From Furcasterigmium furcatum (taxonomy: Eukaryota; Ascomycota; Sordariomycetes; Glomerellales; Plectosphaerellaceae), in contig BCIA01000008.1 of NCBI GenBank assembly GCA_001599815.1, positions 1,302,001-1,366,000 of the forward strand: 64,000 nucleotides of DNA, read 5' to 3'. Numbering within the stretch: position 1 is the first letter of the stretch; every line of letters starts with the position of its first letter. The notes below the pieces were generated by a model. It was not told the origin of the DNA. It saw only the letters and a program-made list of their open reading frames with translations, and did not search any database. The translations under genes were made by a program, and so were the position numbers. This document shows, piece after piece, positions 10,008 through 21,366 of the stretch.

Positions 10008-11585
10008 TTATGCCTTGACGGAATACTCGCGCCTGAACATATCGTCGATCTTGGTGAGGTAGTAGGTTCCGGAGGTGAGGTTGGAGATGTCGCCCTCGGG
10101 AGAGTAGTTCTTCTGAAGATGGGCCTTCTTGCGGAGCTCGCAGGTCTGAAGTCAAGTCAGTAAAATGCGTCAAAAGGCGTTGGTTTCAGCGGATCAAACT
10201 TACAGCATCGTAGTTCTCGGGGGTGACCGCCTTGCGGGCCGCGAGGCGGGCGGGGATGTCGAGGGCCTTGGCAATAGGGGCAACGCTGCCCTTGACGCGG
10301 AAGGAGAAGAAGCTGGAGGCCAGGCCAGAGCCGTAGCTGAAGAGGGCGAGACGCTTGCCCTGAAGAGCGGAGTCGTCGACGTGGGCGATGATGGAGGCGA
10401 GGCCGCTCCAGACACTGGCGCAGTACATGTTGCCGCAGTTGGTGGCAACCTCAACAGCAGGCTTGACGCGCTCCTCGTACCTCTTCTTGGTGAGGTTCAC
10501 GAAGGTCTTCTCAAGAACCTTGTCGGTGATGGACTTCTCATAGTCCATGTCGCGGAACTCGGCGGGGACGTCGGCAAAGGCGGCATTGTCGGGGTTGGCC
10601 AGGTAGTCGTGGTACAGAAGGCGGCCGTACGACTTCTGGACGGTCTTGCAGGTGGGGGAGTGGAAGGCCATGAAGTCGAAGCGATCCAGGGAGACATTGG
10701 AAGCATCGCCGTTGGCGTGGCCGTTGGGCGCAAGCTTGGCCTCGCGCTTGACGTAGGCGCGGTAGGCGGCATCGAGGGCTTCGCTGTAGCACTTGACGGA
10801 GTAGTGGCCGTCAACGTAGGGGTACTCGCTGGTCAGGTCAGGCTTGTAGAAGTCGTAGACGTGCTGCATGTAGGTGCCTCTGAGGCCGGGCTCGGCGACA
10901 ATGGGGGCATTAGGGCCAATGAGCATGGCGACGCAGCCGGCGCCGCCGGTAGGGCGGGCGTTGCCCTTGGCGTAGAGGGCGATGTCGCCAGCGACGACAA
11001 TGGCATCACGGCCGTCCCAGCCGGAAGACTCAACCCAGTTGAGGGCGTTGAAGTAGGCGTTGGTGCCACCGTAGCAAGCGTTGACGGTATCGACACCCTC
11101 AATGTTGGAGTTGTCGCCAAAGAGCTGCATGAGGACGGACTTTACGGACTTGGACTTGTCCAGAATGGTCTCGGTGCCGACCTCGAGGCGGCCAATGGAG
11201 TTGGGGTCGATGTTGTAGTTCTTGAGCAGCCGGGAGACGGCGTTCAGGGCGAGGGAATAGATGTCTGCGCGGTAAGGTGGTGAGCACGTGTCGTGGCGTC
11301 AAGGGGACGTGGCGGTCGTTCACTCACCCTCACGGTCGTCGCAGAAGGCCATCTTGGTCTGGCCGAGACCAATGGTGTACTTGCCGGCGCTGACGCCATC
11401 GAACTTCTCGAGCTCGGACTGCTCGACATACTGGAATTGTGCTTCGTGGTCAGCCGAAGGTCCTGGGCGCGAAGTCGCGATGCAGAGCTGGAGCCGGCCA
11501 CGAAAAAGGGGTAAATTAGACGAACCTGGTTGGGGAAGTAGATGTCAATGGCCTTGATGCCAATGTTCTCGGGACGGGACGCCAT
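10008..11585 (-). CDS. erg13: Hydroxymethylglutaryl-CoA synthase, 453 aa
   Basis: Condenses acetyl-CoA with acetoacetyl-CoA to HMG-CoA, the committed entry to the mevalonate/ergosterol pathway. Exons: 11585-11526, 11430-11328, 11264-10204, 10145-10008; introns 95, 63 and 58 bp; joined frame 454 codons. It starts MASRPENIGIKAIDIYFPNQ. The catalytic glutamate is Glu86 (EVGTET), the nucleophilic cysteine Cys118 (NACYGGTNA), and the active-site histidine lies in AFHSPTCK. The length matches cytosolic fungal and animal enzymes, with no organelle-targeting extension. The last exon ends YYLTKIDDMFRREYSVKA, typical of the family C-terminus. Convergent with the DHCR24-like gene. Confidence 0.96.
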
Positions 11586-13316
11586 ATTGACAACAGGGTG
11601 GAAGGGTTAAGGAATGCTTGAGAAGAAAGCGGCGCGGAGGAAGGAGAGAAGAGTCTATAGAGAGTCCGAAGTTGTTAGTTGACGAGAAGATGGTTTTCAA
11701 AGGGATTTATTTCACCGCTGTTTTGGAGGGGTTTTTGGGGGGTGCCCCGCGTCGAGTGCGACAACAAGGGGCCAAAAAGATGATGGTGGGATGGGAATGC
11801 CATGGCTTGCTTGTCTGCCCCTCATCGAGTGACGGGCGGCCACTTGGTGCCCCTGGCAGCCGTGGACGGGTTCCCCCTGGTTCTTCCGGGTCTCGGCGTA
11901 CAGTGTCCGCCGTGGGTAGAAAACGTACCTTTGGCGAGCGGTGATGATTTTCCACAGGTGGTCTCGTGAGTGAGGAGCGGTGGACAAGAGAAAACCTCAA
12001 CCCGGACAACTGGCTGCTTGAGGTTTGCGTTAGAGCTTTCAACGGGAAGGGAAGAATAGGAGCTCGGGGGCCGCGATATTAATATTGTTCTCCACCGACG
12101 TTGCAAGTCGCCTTTGCTGAATGGGGAAAGGCCTCGATCATTGAATGGGAGAGTCCGGTACAGTAGCAGGGCCCCAACAGAGATTGTGCGTGCGTGTGTG
12201 TGTGAGAGTTAGATTTCCGGGAGGCCCCTGTCCCTGTGCTCCTTGGAGTTGTGGTCGGCCGGTCCTGGTGATGGATGTGGATGTTGTGGATGCGTTGTGA
12301 TGTGCCTGGGCCCGAGAAACAAACCCAAGACACACAAAAAACGGCGTGGGTGACATTGCTCAACCGGCTCCCTCCAAGGGCCCCGGCCAATCAGACCATA
12401 TCATCGGCACTAGTCCGGCCCGGGTTTGGTGCTCTTCCGTTCCGGGATTAGCCCCAGTGGCTTGTCCGCGCCGTCCTCGAATTTCATCTCCACCAACAAA
12501 TCAGATCAACACCATCACGGAGTCCGCAACTGTGGTACCTTCCTCGAATATGGATGCCTCAACAGACATGACAGATGCAACATGCTGCCAGCCATCTCGC
12601 CTCCTGGCCCTTGACCAGGTAACTGCTTCGACGTCGTCATCAACTCCCAGACTCACCGGATTACCAAACACGAATGCCTTCCCTCTCTGGTCAAGCTCGT
12701 CCGCCGCGTCACAGCTGCCAGGGCGCAGCCTCGTGCGCAGCCCGCGGGACGCGTCCTCATCACCCCATCTATGCTCCGCTCTCCCACCCATGCTGAGCTA
12801 CAGCCTCGCCAACGGTCGAAACATCCTAGATTTCACATCATCCAGGAGATTGAGAGGCTGTCGTGGGCAGGCACCCTCACGAAACGAGTCTATCACAAGC
12901 ACCCGGCCACGAGTACGAAGACGATCAAGGAGGTCACGTTGCTACCCACGCCATCACACCAACACAGTTGGTCGGTCCGTCATCGCGCTGAAGCAGGCGG
13001 GGTCCCTCCGGCCTCGCATCAGCCCGCTCAGATTGGCATATCCATCCCGTCTCGGCCGGCAGTCGGCGGCGGCTCGGAGCGCACTTCCCCAACGCCGAAA
13101 CACGCCACGCATTCACCGATGGCGTCAAGTGGTGGATTATAATCTCCATTGTGCGTTAAATGCAGTGTACAGTAAATGCTAATGATCTATCCAAAGCTGG
13201 AGTGATAGGAGTTGGATCCCGTGCCGTCATGGGCACCCTCGTCTAGTCGCCATAAACGCCATGCATCGTGTCGTCGTCGTCTTCGTAACCCTATCCAAAG
13301 GCACACGTGCGGGCCC
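11586..13316. other. Long intergenic region upstream of ERG13
   Basis: 1.73 kb holding the ERG13 promoter and leader and the 3' side of the BCS1-like gene. A short (GT)n tract lies near 12184-12203. Overlapping plus-strand frames at 12346-13182 (278 codons, Arg/Ser/Pro-rich) and 12615-13142 are open but lack a supportable start or splice model. I see no gene I can defend, though the second frame has a more balanced composition. Confidence 0.45.
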
Positions 13317-15441
13317 TTACGCCTCGCTCGGTGTGTCGTAGCCGGAGTCGGACGCCGGACCCTTCTCCTTCTTCTTACCCTTGCCCTTGGCCCCGGATGT
13401 AGCCGTCTCAGCGTCCTCTTGGTCAACCTTCGACGACTTTTCCGAAGACTCTGCCGTGCTTGTACTCGCCAGTTCGCCCCGGGAGTCCTCTGTGGACTTC
13501 TTTTCAGACGGCGCGGGCGTGTCCTCCGCAGCCTTGGTCTTCTCGCCCTCGTCCTTCTTCTTCTCCTCCTCCTCCTCCTCTTCCTTTTTCTTCTTCTCTG
13601 CCTCCTCTTTGGCCTCTGCGGCCTTCTTCTCCTCCTCCTTCCGCTTCTCCTCCGCCTCCCGCAGCTCCTTCTCCTTCTTCTGCTTCCTCGTCTCCTCAAC
13701 CCACTCTTCTGCCCCGGCAATCGCCGCGTCCGGATCGCGCTTGTGCTTCAGCAGGAAACCTTGAAGCTCAGCAGGGGAAAACTCGTGGGCCGGGATCTTC
13801 TCGGCAAAATTATACGAGAGCTTCTCGACGTGGTCGATCGTCTCCTGGATCTTCTGGGCCGCCTTCGCTGCGATGGCCTGCTCTTCCTCCGGGGTCAGGT
13901 GCACATTTGTATCGGCAACCGGGGCCTTCTTGGGGCCGTCGTCACCCTCGAGCGGCGCGTAGATGGCGCGGAAGATGGCGCTGATGATCTCGTTGTCGGC
14001 CTGGGTAAACTGAACGATCATATCAACACGTCCAGGGCGGATGAGGGCACGGTCAAGCTTCTCGATGTGGTTCGTCGTCATGATCAGGACGCGGCCCTCC
14101 TGGCTGGCGACGCCGTCAAGGATATTCAGCAGGCCTGACAGTGACAGCCTAGCACTCGTTGTCGTCGTCTGGTTCCCCTGAGTCAGCTGGCCGGCGACCA
14201 TGCCCTTATTGCTGCCGTCAGCATCTTCGCCAACTGCCGGGGACACAACTGCGGCGCCCTTCTGCTCCTCACGAGTGTGCGTCAGGCCTGCCGTGTCGAT
14301 GTCCTCGAGCAGCACGACGCAACGCTGGGGGAGGTCGGAGAAGAGTGTCATGAGTGACTCCTCGTTGGCGACGAACGAGTTGAGGCTGACGATGTAGATG
14401 CGCATCTTGAAATGGCCCGCGAGTGCTAGCGACAGCGAGCTCTTGCCAGTGCCGGGCGGGCCGGACAGGAGATAGCCGCGGCGCCAGGGGATGCCACGGT
14501 TAGAGTACCAGTTCCTGGTTGCGGGAGACAGGTACTCGGCGACGTCCTCGATGATTTCATTCTTCTTCTTCTCGTTGAGGATCACGGTTGAAAAGGGGCG
14601 AGCCGTTCGGGCCATACAACGCTGCCAGGTCGGGTCGGTGGAGCCGCTACGCGAGCCGCCACGGTAGATCATGGTCTTTTTGGTGTCCTTCTTGAGGTAG
14701 TCGGCGCGGGCCTCGAGGAGGAGCTGCTTCAGGATGGCGGGGTTGCGGCCGAAGCAGGAGATGTGGATCTCCTCACGCTCGCTGGACGTGAGAAATCCAC
14801 CCTGGTTGCGGTCCTGGCTTCGGCGGAAGCGCAACAGCCAGCCCTTGTACCAGAAGCTGTGGTTGCCGAAGCTGGGGGTGTAGGCGAGGGCCTTGTTCTT
14901 CCTGCCGGCGGGGCCGTACGAGGAGACGCCGCCCTCAGTCTCCTCCTCCTCCTCCTCATCTTCGTCATCGGACCAACGCCACAGGTACCAGGCACGGGAG
15001 TTGAGGTTGGTGTTTGCGATGAAGCGGCGGGACTTCTTGGAGAAGTTCTGCTGCGCCACCCAGGCCATGAGCATGTTCTAAGGGAGGCAACGTTAGTCCC
15101 TTCGGTTCGGATTATGCGGTTCAGGTATGGTATTGACGTACGTAGATCTCGTCATCCGTGCGAATCTCAACGGAGGACATGAGGTAGGCCTCGATCAGGC
15201 CCCAGAGGTAATCACTGAAGTACTGCCAGGCGAACATGGCACCGCCGATGAGGATGACGGAGGGGATGTAGAGGTTGAGGTCGATGCCGAGATATCTCTG
15301 CAGACCGCCGGAAATGACCCCGAATCCGGGGAAGAAGAACTCGAGGATGGCAAGGTTCGCGGGGGACGAGGGAGGCGCAGCACTGAAGTGCCCGTTGTCG
15401 CCAGCATCGCCTCCGCAGGATGCTGCTGCTGCCGTAGCCAT
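13317..15441 (-). CDS. BCS1-like AAA+ ATPase with charged C-terminal tail, 686 aa
   Basis: Belongs to the BCS1 family of mitochondrial AAA proteins; true Bcs1 translocates the folded Rieske protein into complex III. Exons 15441-15142 and 15077-13317, one 64 bp intron. The N-terminal part has a hydrophobic stretch (about residues 57-90, IPSVILIGGAMFAWQYF) followed by a BCS1_N-like region. An acidic insert (SDDEDEEEEEE, about residues 136-146) interrupts it. Walker A is GPPGTGKSS at about 306-314 and Walker B VVLLEDID at about 354-361; the ISGLLNILDG-like sensor region reads LSGLLNILDGVAS. After the AAA module there are about 170 residues of Lys/Glu-rich coiled coil and a low-complexity tail, absent from canonical Bcs1 (about 450 aa). 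This is probably a filamentous-fungal paralogue rather than Bcs1 itself; its client is unknown. Confidence 0.88.
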
Positions 15442-17593
15442 GTTGGAAGCTATCCCAATGGTCGAGGTACCGATATCGTGGGGGGAGAGGGTGGGAGAGG
15501 TTGCGTGTGTGGTGCCGTGGGCTATCCAGGCAAGGAGGAGATTCTGGGCGTATGAAGCCAGAGTGGGAGTATGAAGGGCTGGGTGGGCAGATATAAATGT
15601 GTTGCTATAGTATTAATACAAGCGGATAGTCAGAAGGGAATCAACCGAGCCACTGCAAAAGTATGTCTTTGGCCGGAGAAGAAGGAGGGTTATTGTATCT
15701 GCGCTTGAGATGAGGGAGGGGGGGAGGGACCAAGTGATGCAGACGGTGGGTTACACGGGACTAGATATACACGCAAAGTAAGGCATCAAGCTAGAGACGA
15801 CAAGAGAGAGGAAAGACGGGGGTGAGGCCGCGAAAAGGGCGGCGGTTGAGGCCTCACGGACGCTGACTGGTGTACTGCAGGCCGAGCATCGTGCAGGTTG
15901 TCTCGTGGTACTGGATGCTGCCTGGCTGGACTGCAGTCGTTTTCGGGCTGTTGCCGTCTGATTGGGCGCGGGAGGGTGGTCAGAAGGCTTTCCCTCCCAA
16001 GGGTCTTTCCAGATTGAGTCACCGGCGCCGCATGGAAGAGGACTCGGTACACTCATCATACATGGCACGGCACGCATGGAGGACGCAGAGCCTGGCCTGC
16101 CCCGCGGGCAGTGCGTGCTTGGTTCGCCATGGCGGGCGGCCGCGATGCTGCGAGAAGACGGTCAAGGGTTCAGGCACCGATGGCTGTGGGATGCAGTCAT
16201 TTCGGGATCCGGAGCATCTCGTTGCAGGGGTCATCGTGTGTCTTGGGATACGCTGTCGATGTGATTCGACAAGACACGATCTGCTGGCCTTACCAGCTGC
16301 AGACGGAGCGGGCTGCACGCAGGCACGGAGAGGACAGGCCATGGCAGTGCCATCTTTCTACTTCCGGGGTCTGCGCAGGGATGCCTCCCTCCGGCCGTCC
16401 CTGGGGATTCCATATGCCGGCCCGCCGTGGTAGCGGCCGTGAATGCGACGGGAAAACGCACAATTGGGTCCAGTCCCCCAGAGCCGAGCCGAATGGCCTC
16501 AGCGGGGCGGGCATTCGCCCGGACGCGGCTGAGGACTCAACCACGAGTCTATCGGCGTGCTAAGTAGATGGTCCGGTAGTACCTAGTAGGTAATTACCTA
16601 TGGTTAGCCATTGATCGATCGCTGGCAATTGCCGTTGGATGTGAGATGGAACGTCGCGTGGGTGGGGTGGTTTGACCTGGGAGGCAGCTTCTTTCTGAAG
16701 GGGCTTGCAGTTAGCCCGCGCGGGCGATGCAGGACGGGGCGCGACCCGAATCTCAGGGCAACCTAACGACGGCGTCCCCGACTAATGACGTAGCACCGGC
16801 ATACGGTGGGCTGCTGCAGCGCTGTAGCCGATTCCATTCAGTGCCCGGTTACGGGACCATCCCGCTTTTACATCGGATGCCTCCAGCAGGTTGCACCACC
16901 GGGCTGGCAGCAACTACGGGGTCCCGTCTCGAAGAGGCTCCCTCACTACTAGGTAGGTAGTATCGGAGTTCTCTCTCTTCTCCTTTTTTCCCAACACCCT
17001 CACTTGACATCTGGCCGTATGACATCCCCAATTGAATAAGAGGCGCAATCTGGGATTCCTACCTCAGTAGGTAGTGAGTGAAGTCGACGCCTCACACCGC
17101 CTTCCTCCCAGCCAGCCTCGCGTCTGTCCAACAGCAACCGCAACGGCTGCCATGCTTCGTGTCACGGATGACTATGAGGCGCCGCCCTCCGTGATACTCT
17201 CCCTCCCGGGTTGCATCCCGAGTTCCATACAGTCAGGTACCGTCATCGCTGCGAGTTTCTCTGCTTGTCAAAATACTGCAGATGCACATTAACAGTTCTG
17301 TAAGGTAGTCACCATCGTCATAGAATACAACATCGGCCGTTATACACGCAGGTCTCATAACTTTCATCAGCCCAGTTCCACTTGAACCTGCCCTTTCGTC
17401 GCAGTGAGAAGGTCCTGTCAACCCTTCTGGCCCGTCATATCCCTGTGGGCGACTGTGATTCATGGGGCGAATTTTCCTCCTCGTCCAAAACTCCAGAAAG
17501 GTCGATAGCCGGAAATAAAAGCAGAACAATCAGGGGAAACGCGGTCGCAGAGCAAAATCACACGCGCGCTTTCGGGAAAATTACAGCCACCCC
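15442..17593. other. Long intergenic region upstream of BCS1-like gene
   Basis: 2.15 kb. It holds the BCS1-like promoter and the 3' side of the proline-rich gene. Repeated TAGGTA/TACCTA words occur at about 16579-16600, 16950-16961 and 17059-17074. The open frames (up to 187 codons at 15870-16433) are mutually overlapping and compositionally random. No gene is called. Confidence 0.45.
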
Positions 17594-18262
17594 TCACTCC
17601 CAGTCGTCGTACTTCCCAGGCTTGCCTGCCCCGGGAGCCCCCCCTCCTTGCGCGTTGAGGTCGATGAAGGCTGGGCCACCTGCTGGTGGCGGGGGCGGAG
17701 GCGGCGGTGCCATGTTCAGGTCGAAAAAGTCCGGATCGGGGCCCGGAGGCGGGGGCACGCCGCCCGGGAAGTCGAAGAAATCCGCTTCACCTCCCATGTC
17801 CATCGGCGGCGGAGGGGGCGGCGGGGACATGAAGTGAGGCCCTGGCGGAGGTGGGCGCGGTGCTGCCCGTTGCTGAGCCGCGGCATAGCGTTCCCGCTTC
17901 GCACGCGTGCTGTTGCCATGTTTGGACGAGGCCGTCACCGAGACTCCTTCGTCCCATCTCGGGCTGACCCATGCGTAGGTGTAATAGAACTCCAGGAGCT
18001 CGCTGGAGACGGAATCGTCGTCGTTGTAGTCGTAATCGTCGGCGTACACCTCGATCTTGCTCTTGCGCAGGGCCATTGGTCGCTTGGGGTTGATGCCCGT
18101 CGTGTACTTCATCAACTGGATGCTCCAGTGGTCCGACTTGATATTGGTGTGCGACACCTCGGAAACTCGAGACCGCTTCGAGCTCGTCGACGAGCGCGAA
18201 GACGACCGGGAGCCTCCCGACGAGTCACTTGAGACGGAAGATGCGTACCCGTTGCGAGCCAT
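17594..18262 (-). CDS. Proline-rich protein with repeated DFFD/DLN motifs, 222 aa
   Basis: A single-exon gene of 223 codons; family not recognised. The N-terminus is a Ser/Arg-rich tract (about residues 10-35). A more ordered block (about 40-110) contains SDHWSIQLMKYTTGINPKRP, acidic YADDYDYNDDDS and an aromatic stretch EFYYTYAWVSPRW; this is the part likely to be conserved. The last 100 residues alternate poly-proline runs with three acidic/aromatic boxes: EADFFDFPGG, DPDFFDLNMAP and PAFIDLNAQ. There is no signal peptide and no membrane segment, so it is predicted to be cytosolic or nuclear. Proline runs of this type can bind SH3, WW or profilin partners, but that is inference. Confidence 0.72.
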   Translation of the reverse strand: MARNGYASSVSSDSSGGSRSSSRSSTSSKRSRVSEVSHTNIKSDHWSIQLMKYTTGINPKRPMALRKSKIEVYADDYDYNDDDSVSSELLEFYYTYAWVSPRWDEGVSVTASSKHGNSTRAKRERYAAAQQRAAPRPPPPGPHFMSPPPPPPPMDMGGEADFFDFPGGVPPPPGPDPDFFDLNMAPPPPPPPPAGGPAFIDLNAQGGGAPGAGKPGKYDDWE

Positions 18263-18620
18263 GACGTTTTCTCCCGGAGTGGCGGAGGGGATCTGAAGAT
18301 GAGGGTAAGGTGGTGATGAACTGGGGCAAACCCCCTTTCGGTCTAGGCACGGGAACTATGAATGAAGCTGTCTTGATGCCACCAGGCTAGGACAGGTCTC
18401 GTCGTTCCGCGGTGCAGATCGGTATGGCAGGAGGAAATAATGCTGGAGGAAGGAAATGCAACGAGAAGGGCGAGCGAGCACAAGACGGGGCTTGCACGGC
18501 ATCATATACCATGCCCGTAGCCCATGGAGCATGAGGCGTGTCGATCAAGGGCTGCCTCGCGGGTATTGGACGTGGACCGCTTGCTTGGTTTGTGCCATGG
18601 CCCGTCAATTCATGCTCGCC
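18263..18620. other. Intergenic upstream of proline-rich gene
   Basis: 358 bp upstream of the minus-strand proline-rich gene, expected to hold its promoter. No recognisable element is seen. Confidence 0.4.
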
Positions 18621-19001
18621 TCATCTTTCTGGGTTGTCCCCAGGGTCATACATAGCTGTGCGTAGCACCGTACATGCAAGTGCGCCATGCAGGTCAAGGG
18701 GCGGCTCCAGGACGAATGTGGCGTCCCACTCGGATCTTGGGGTGTGGTAGCACTGCGAGAGAGACAATCGGGCCAGTCAGGGACTGGCGGACGACATGAG
18801 CGAGGCTGCAGCAGCGACCCGTCGCCCTGTTTCCACAGCGGCCCTGCTTGCCTGCACGCTTGGATGTACGTACAAGTAGGTGCTGTTGTCGTTCTCGACC
18901 ATGCCCGGCGCCGTCAGTGGTGAATTCAGTGGTAGATTGTGCCACCGGATCATTGTTTCAGCTATTGTTGCCTGGGTGCTCACGATCTGCTGGGCTGCCA
19001 T
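18621..19001 (-). CDS. Candidate small spliced gene, 87 aa (tentative)
   Basis: Two open segments join in frame on the minus strand: 19001-18870 (44 codons, starting MAAQQIVSTQATIAETM) and 18752-18621 (44 codons including stop). The 117 bp intron has a GTACAT donor, a CTGAC branch site and a strong CTCTCGCAG acceptor. Both segments have balanced amino-acid composition (Ile, Asn, Thr, Glu, Tyr) rather than the Arg/Ser/Pro bias of random frames in this DNA. No family is recognised, and an upstream exon is possible because an acceptor-like CAG sits immediately before the ATG. The intron is about twice the usual length here. Treat as a hypothesis. Confidence 0.3.
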
Positions 19002-21366
19002 CTGAATATGGAGCTGTCAGCTGTATCACGAACGAGGGGTGCGGGCGGAATGCAACAGCAAGTGGTCGTTCATAGTGTCTTGGCCAGAGCCGCAGGCGGC
19101 ACCAGAAGGGCCATAATCATTGGACCAGAGTGAGTCGAGACATCCTAGGGCGACGGCCTCGACTTGCGTGAAAGGCAACCAGCCAGCACTCGGTCAGTCG
19201 GAGAGGGTAAGTCGAAGGCAACGAGATGCTGATGAGGGGCAGGCGAAAATGGGGCTGCTGTGACGATGAGTGGCCCAGGACGGCGAGGCGACACAGGCTG
19301 GCGTTTGTGGTGGTGAGGTTGCATGAGGTCGAGGCGGGGACTGCACGCAAACTAAGACTTGTCGGCGAATCAGGGCGAATAAGTGGAAGTGCCGGAAGCA
19401 TGTTAAAAGCAGATGCATCCTCTGACCGTGAGAGCATTGGTGTGTCGAGCCATGTCGTGTCCCCTCAGCCGGGCGCGACAACTTGCTACACACTTGTAGG
19501 TCCCATCGGGCGGCGTGGTACAAGTATCATCTGACAAGTCTGACGCTGGGAGAACGGCCTTCTGCGTACCATGCCTGGCTAATGTTCCCTGCGGCTAAAG
19601 CGCATCGTGCGCAGGTGAGAGCTCGGTTGAATCCCCGTTTGCTGGACTAACACGCACTCTGACCAGGCTCTCCCTCTTGTCCAATCGACAATGGCCCAAG
19701 CGAAGCCTCGAATCCAATGTGGCTGATGGGGGTCAAGCGCTCTCATTCTCAACCAACTTCGGTGTCGCATCTGCTCACTCGGTAGCCTTGATGCCGAGTG
19801 CGGCAAGCTACGAAATTCGTGACAGCAGGAAGATGCTGGTCACTTTGAACAAGCTGAGGCAACCGGTGTCAAATTCAGACGACTGTCAAGTCCACCTGGG
19901 CTGAAGGCAAACAGTAGCATCAAACAGACATCTGATCTGCCCTCTGGGTCGGGTGATTGATTCATGGTCGTCGTCGTTGGCAGTTGTGTTTGAGCTTGCT
20001 GGGACGCAATTCAGGGGCAGATTGAGACGACACAGATGATCGCTGCCCACGTCGTCTGAAAGATCATCCAAAGATCCCACCCAGCTTCGTGCGCCAATCA
20101 ATTTTGCCTGACTCGAGGTCGTGTCGTGTTCATGTCGAGAGACCAGGGTCCCATTGAGGCAGGGCATCTGAAGTTCCAGGGGCTGGTTGGACAAGCAGAT
20201 GACGATGCCAGTGTCTGCGGAAACTGGCGGAGATTTCCGGACGTCTTCCCTCGCTCTGGGGGTCCTCAAAGGGTGGATTGACGACAGGGAGATTGTCGGA
20301 CATGGTCTGGTGGGTTGTCGTCGCGTTGATCTTCTAGTCTCGTGTTGATGCTGAAACTGAGGTGGGAGGGCCAACAGATGAGTGTCTTCCCTCCCTCGAG
20401 GCGAGACACTCCCCGCCCATCGTGATCCTGTTGCACAATTCAATTGCCCACACCTCACCTTCAAGCTCGTTCGCCCGTACAATACACATATTGTCCCAGA
20501 GCTGCGCGACGAGCAGGCACGACCAGACCATCGTGAGAAAGACGCTCGGAGGAGGCGCGGCCCAGCTGAGACGGAAGTTGCACTCTCGTTACTCCACTGA
20601 CCAGAAGTCGTTTTACTGCCGAGACCGACCTCCGCACGGTATGCCCCCCAATGACGTCCGACAAGCTGACTGTTCCCATCACAGAACTTCTCCACGGGGC
20701 TGGACGAGCAGCCATTGACGGCGACGGATGGCCTGGGCAGCCCCCACAACGCTCCCTTGAGCTTACTGTGTACACTGTACTCAGCCCGCCCGCTGTTGTT
20801 TGAACTGGGAATGCGGCCCCAGTCTGGCTTCCCTGAGGGCAGGACTCAGGCCAATCAACGGCGGCTCCGTCAACAGGGCCCCCTCATCCCCCCTTTCACG
20901 TTCTTCCTCCTTGGCACGGACTGGCTCTGGTGAGTCTTCGTCTTCCCCTTCTCTTCACAAGTTGTGGATTCCGTTCCGATGGCCAGCCGCCCCATGCCCA
21001 GCTTTTCGGCCGTGCCCTGCTTCTTGTCCTGTTCTGCCCAGCGTTCCGACCTGGCCACTCACCACGTCGTCTCGCCTCTTCAACATTCGCTCAATCGACC
21101 GACAACAACGACTCCCGCCGACCGTCACAGCCTATGAGACTCGATCTCCCCTTCATCCCTCGCAATCGGCCCTGCTGCTGTCCAGCCGAAACTACCACTC
21201 TGGCAGACGGAGAAACACGGTCGACCTCGCGCTCGCTTGCAGCATTGCTGCCCCCCAGGCAAAGCGCGGCCTCCTGAAGGCCCAACCCCTTCCCATGTCG
21301 TCTTGATCGCCAAATGCTCGAAGTCTCCTCCATCAATCACGAGAATCTCCCGCAATCTACGCCAGA
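19002..21366. other. Long intergenic region with probable 5' leader of membrane protein gene
   Basis: 2.36 kb. The right part (from about 20800) is pyrimidine-rich and probably contains the promoter and long 5' leader of the gene at 21367. A 287-codon minus-strand frame (19886-20749) and a 61-codon ATG frame near 19140-19330 (minus) are open, but without similarity or a coherent splice model. No gene is called. Confidence 0.45.

Noticed and set aside
10165..11283. Long antisense frame (372 codons) opposite ERG13
   Set aside because: Val/Gly/Asp-rich shadow of the highly GC3-biased ERG13 exon.
12346..13182. 278-codon plus-strand frame upstream of ERG13
   Set aside because: Arg/Ser/Pro-biased composition, no family resemblance and overlapping rival frames indicate chance openness.
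19886..20749. 287-codon minus-strand frame
   Set aside because: Composition looks random, it begins far from any promoter-like structure and no splice model improves it.
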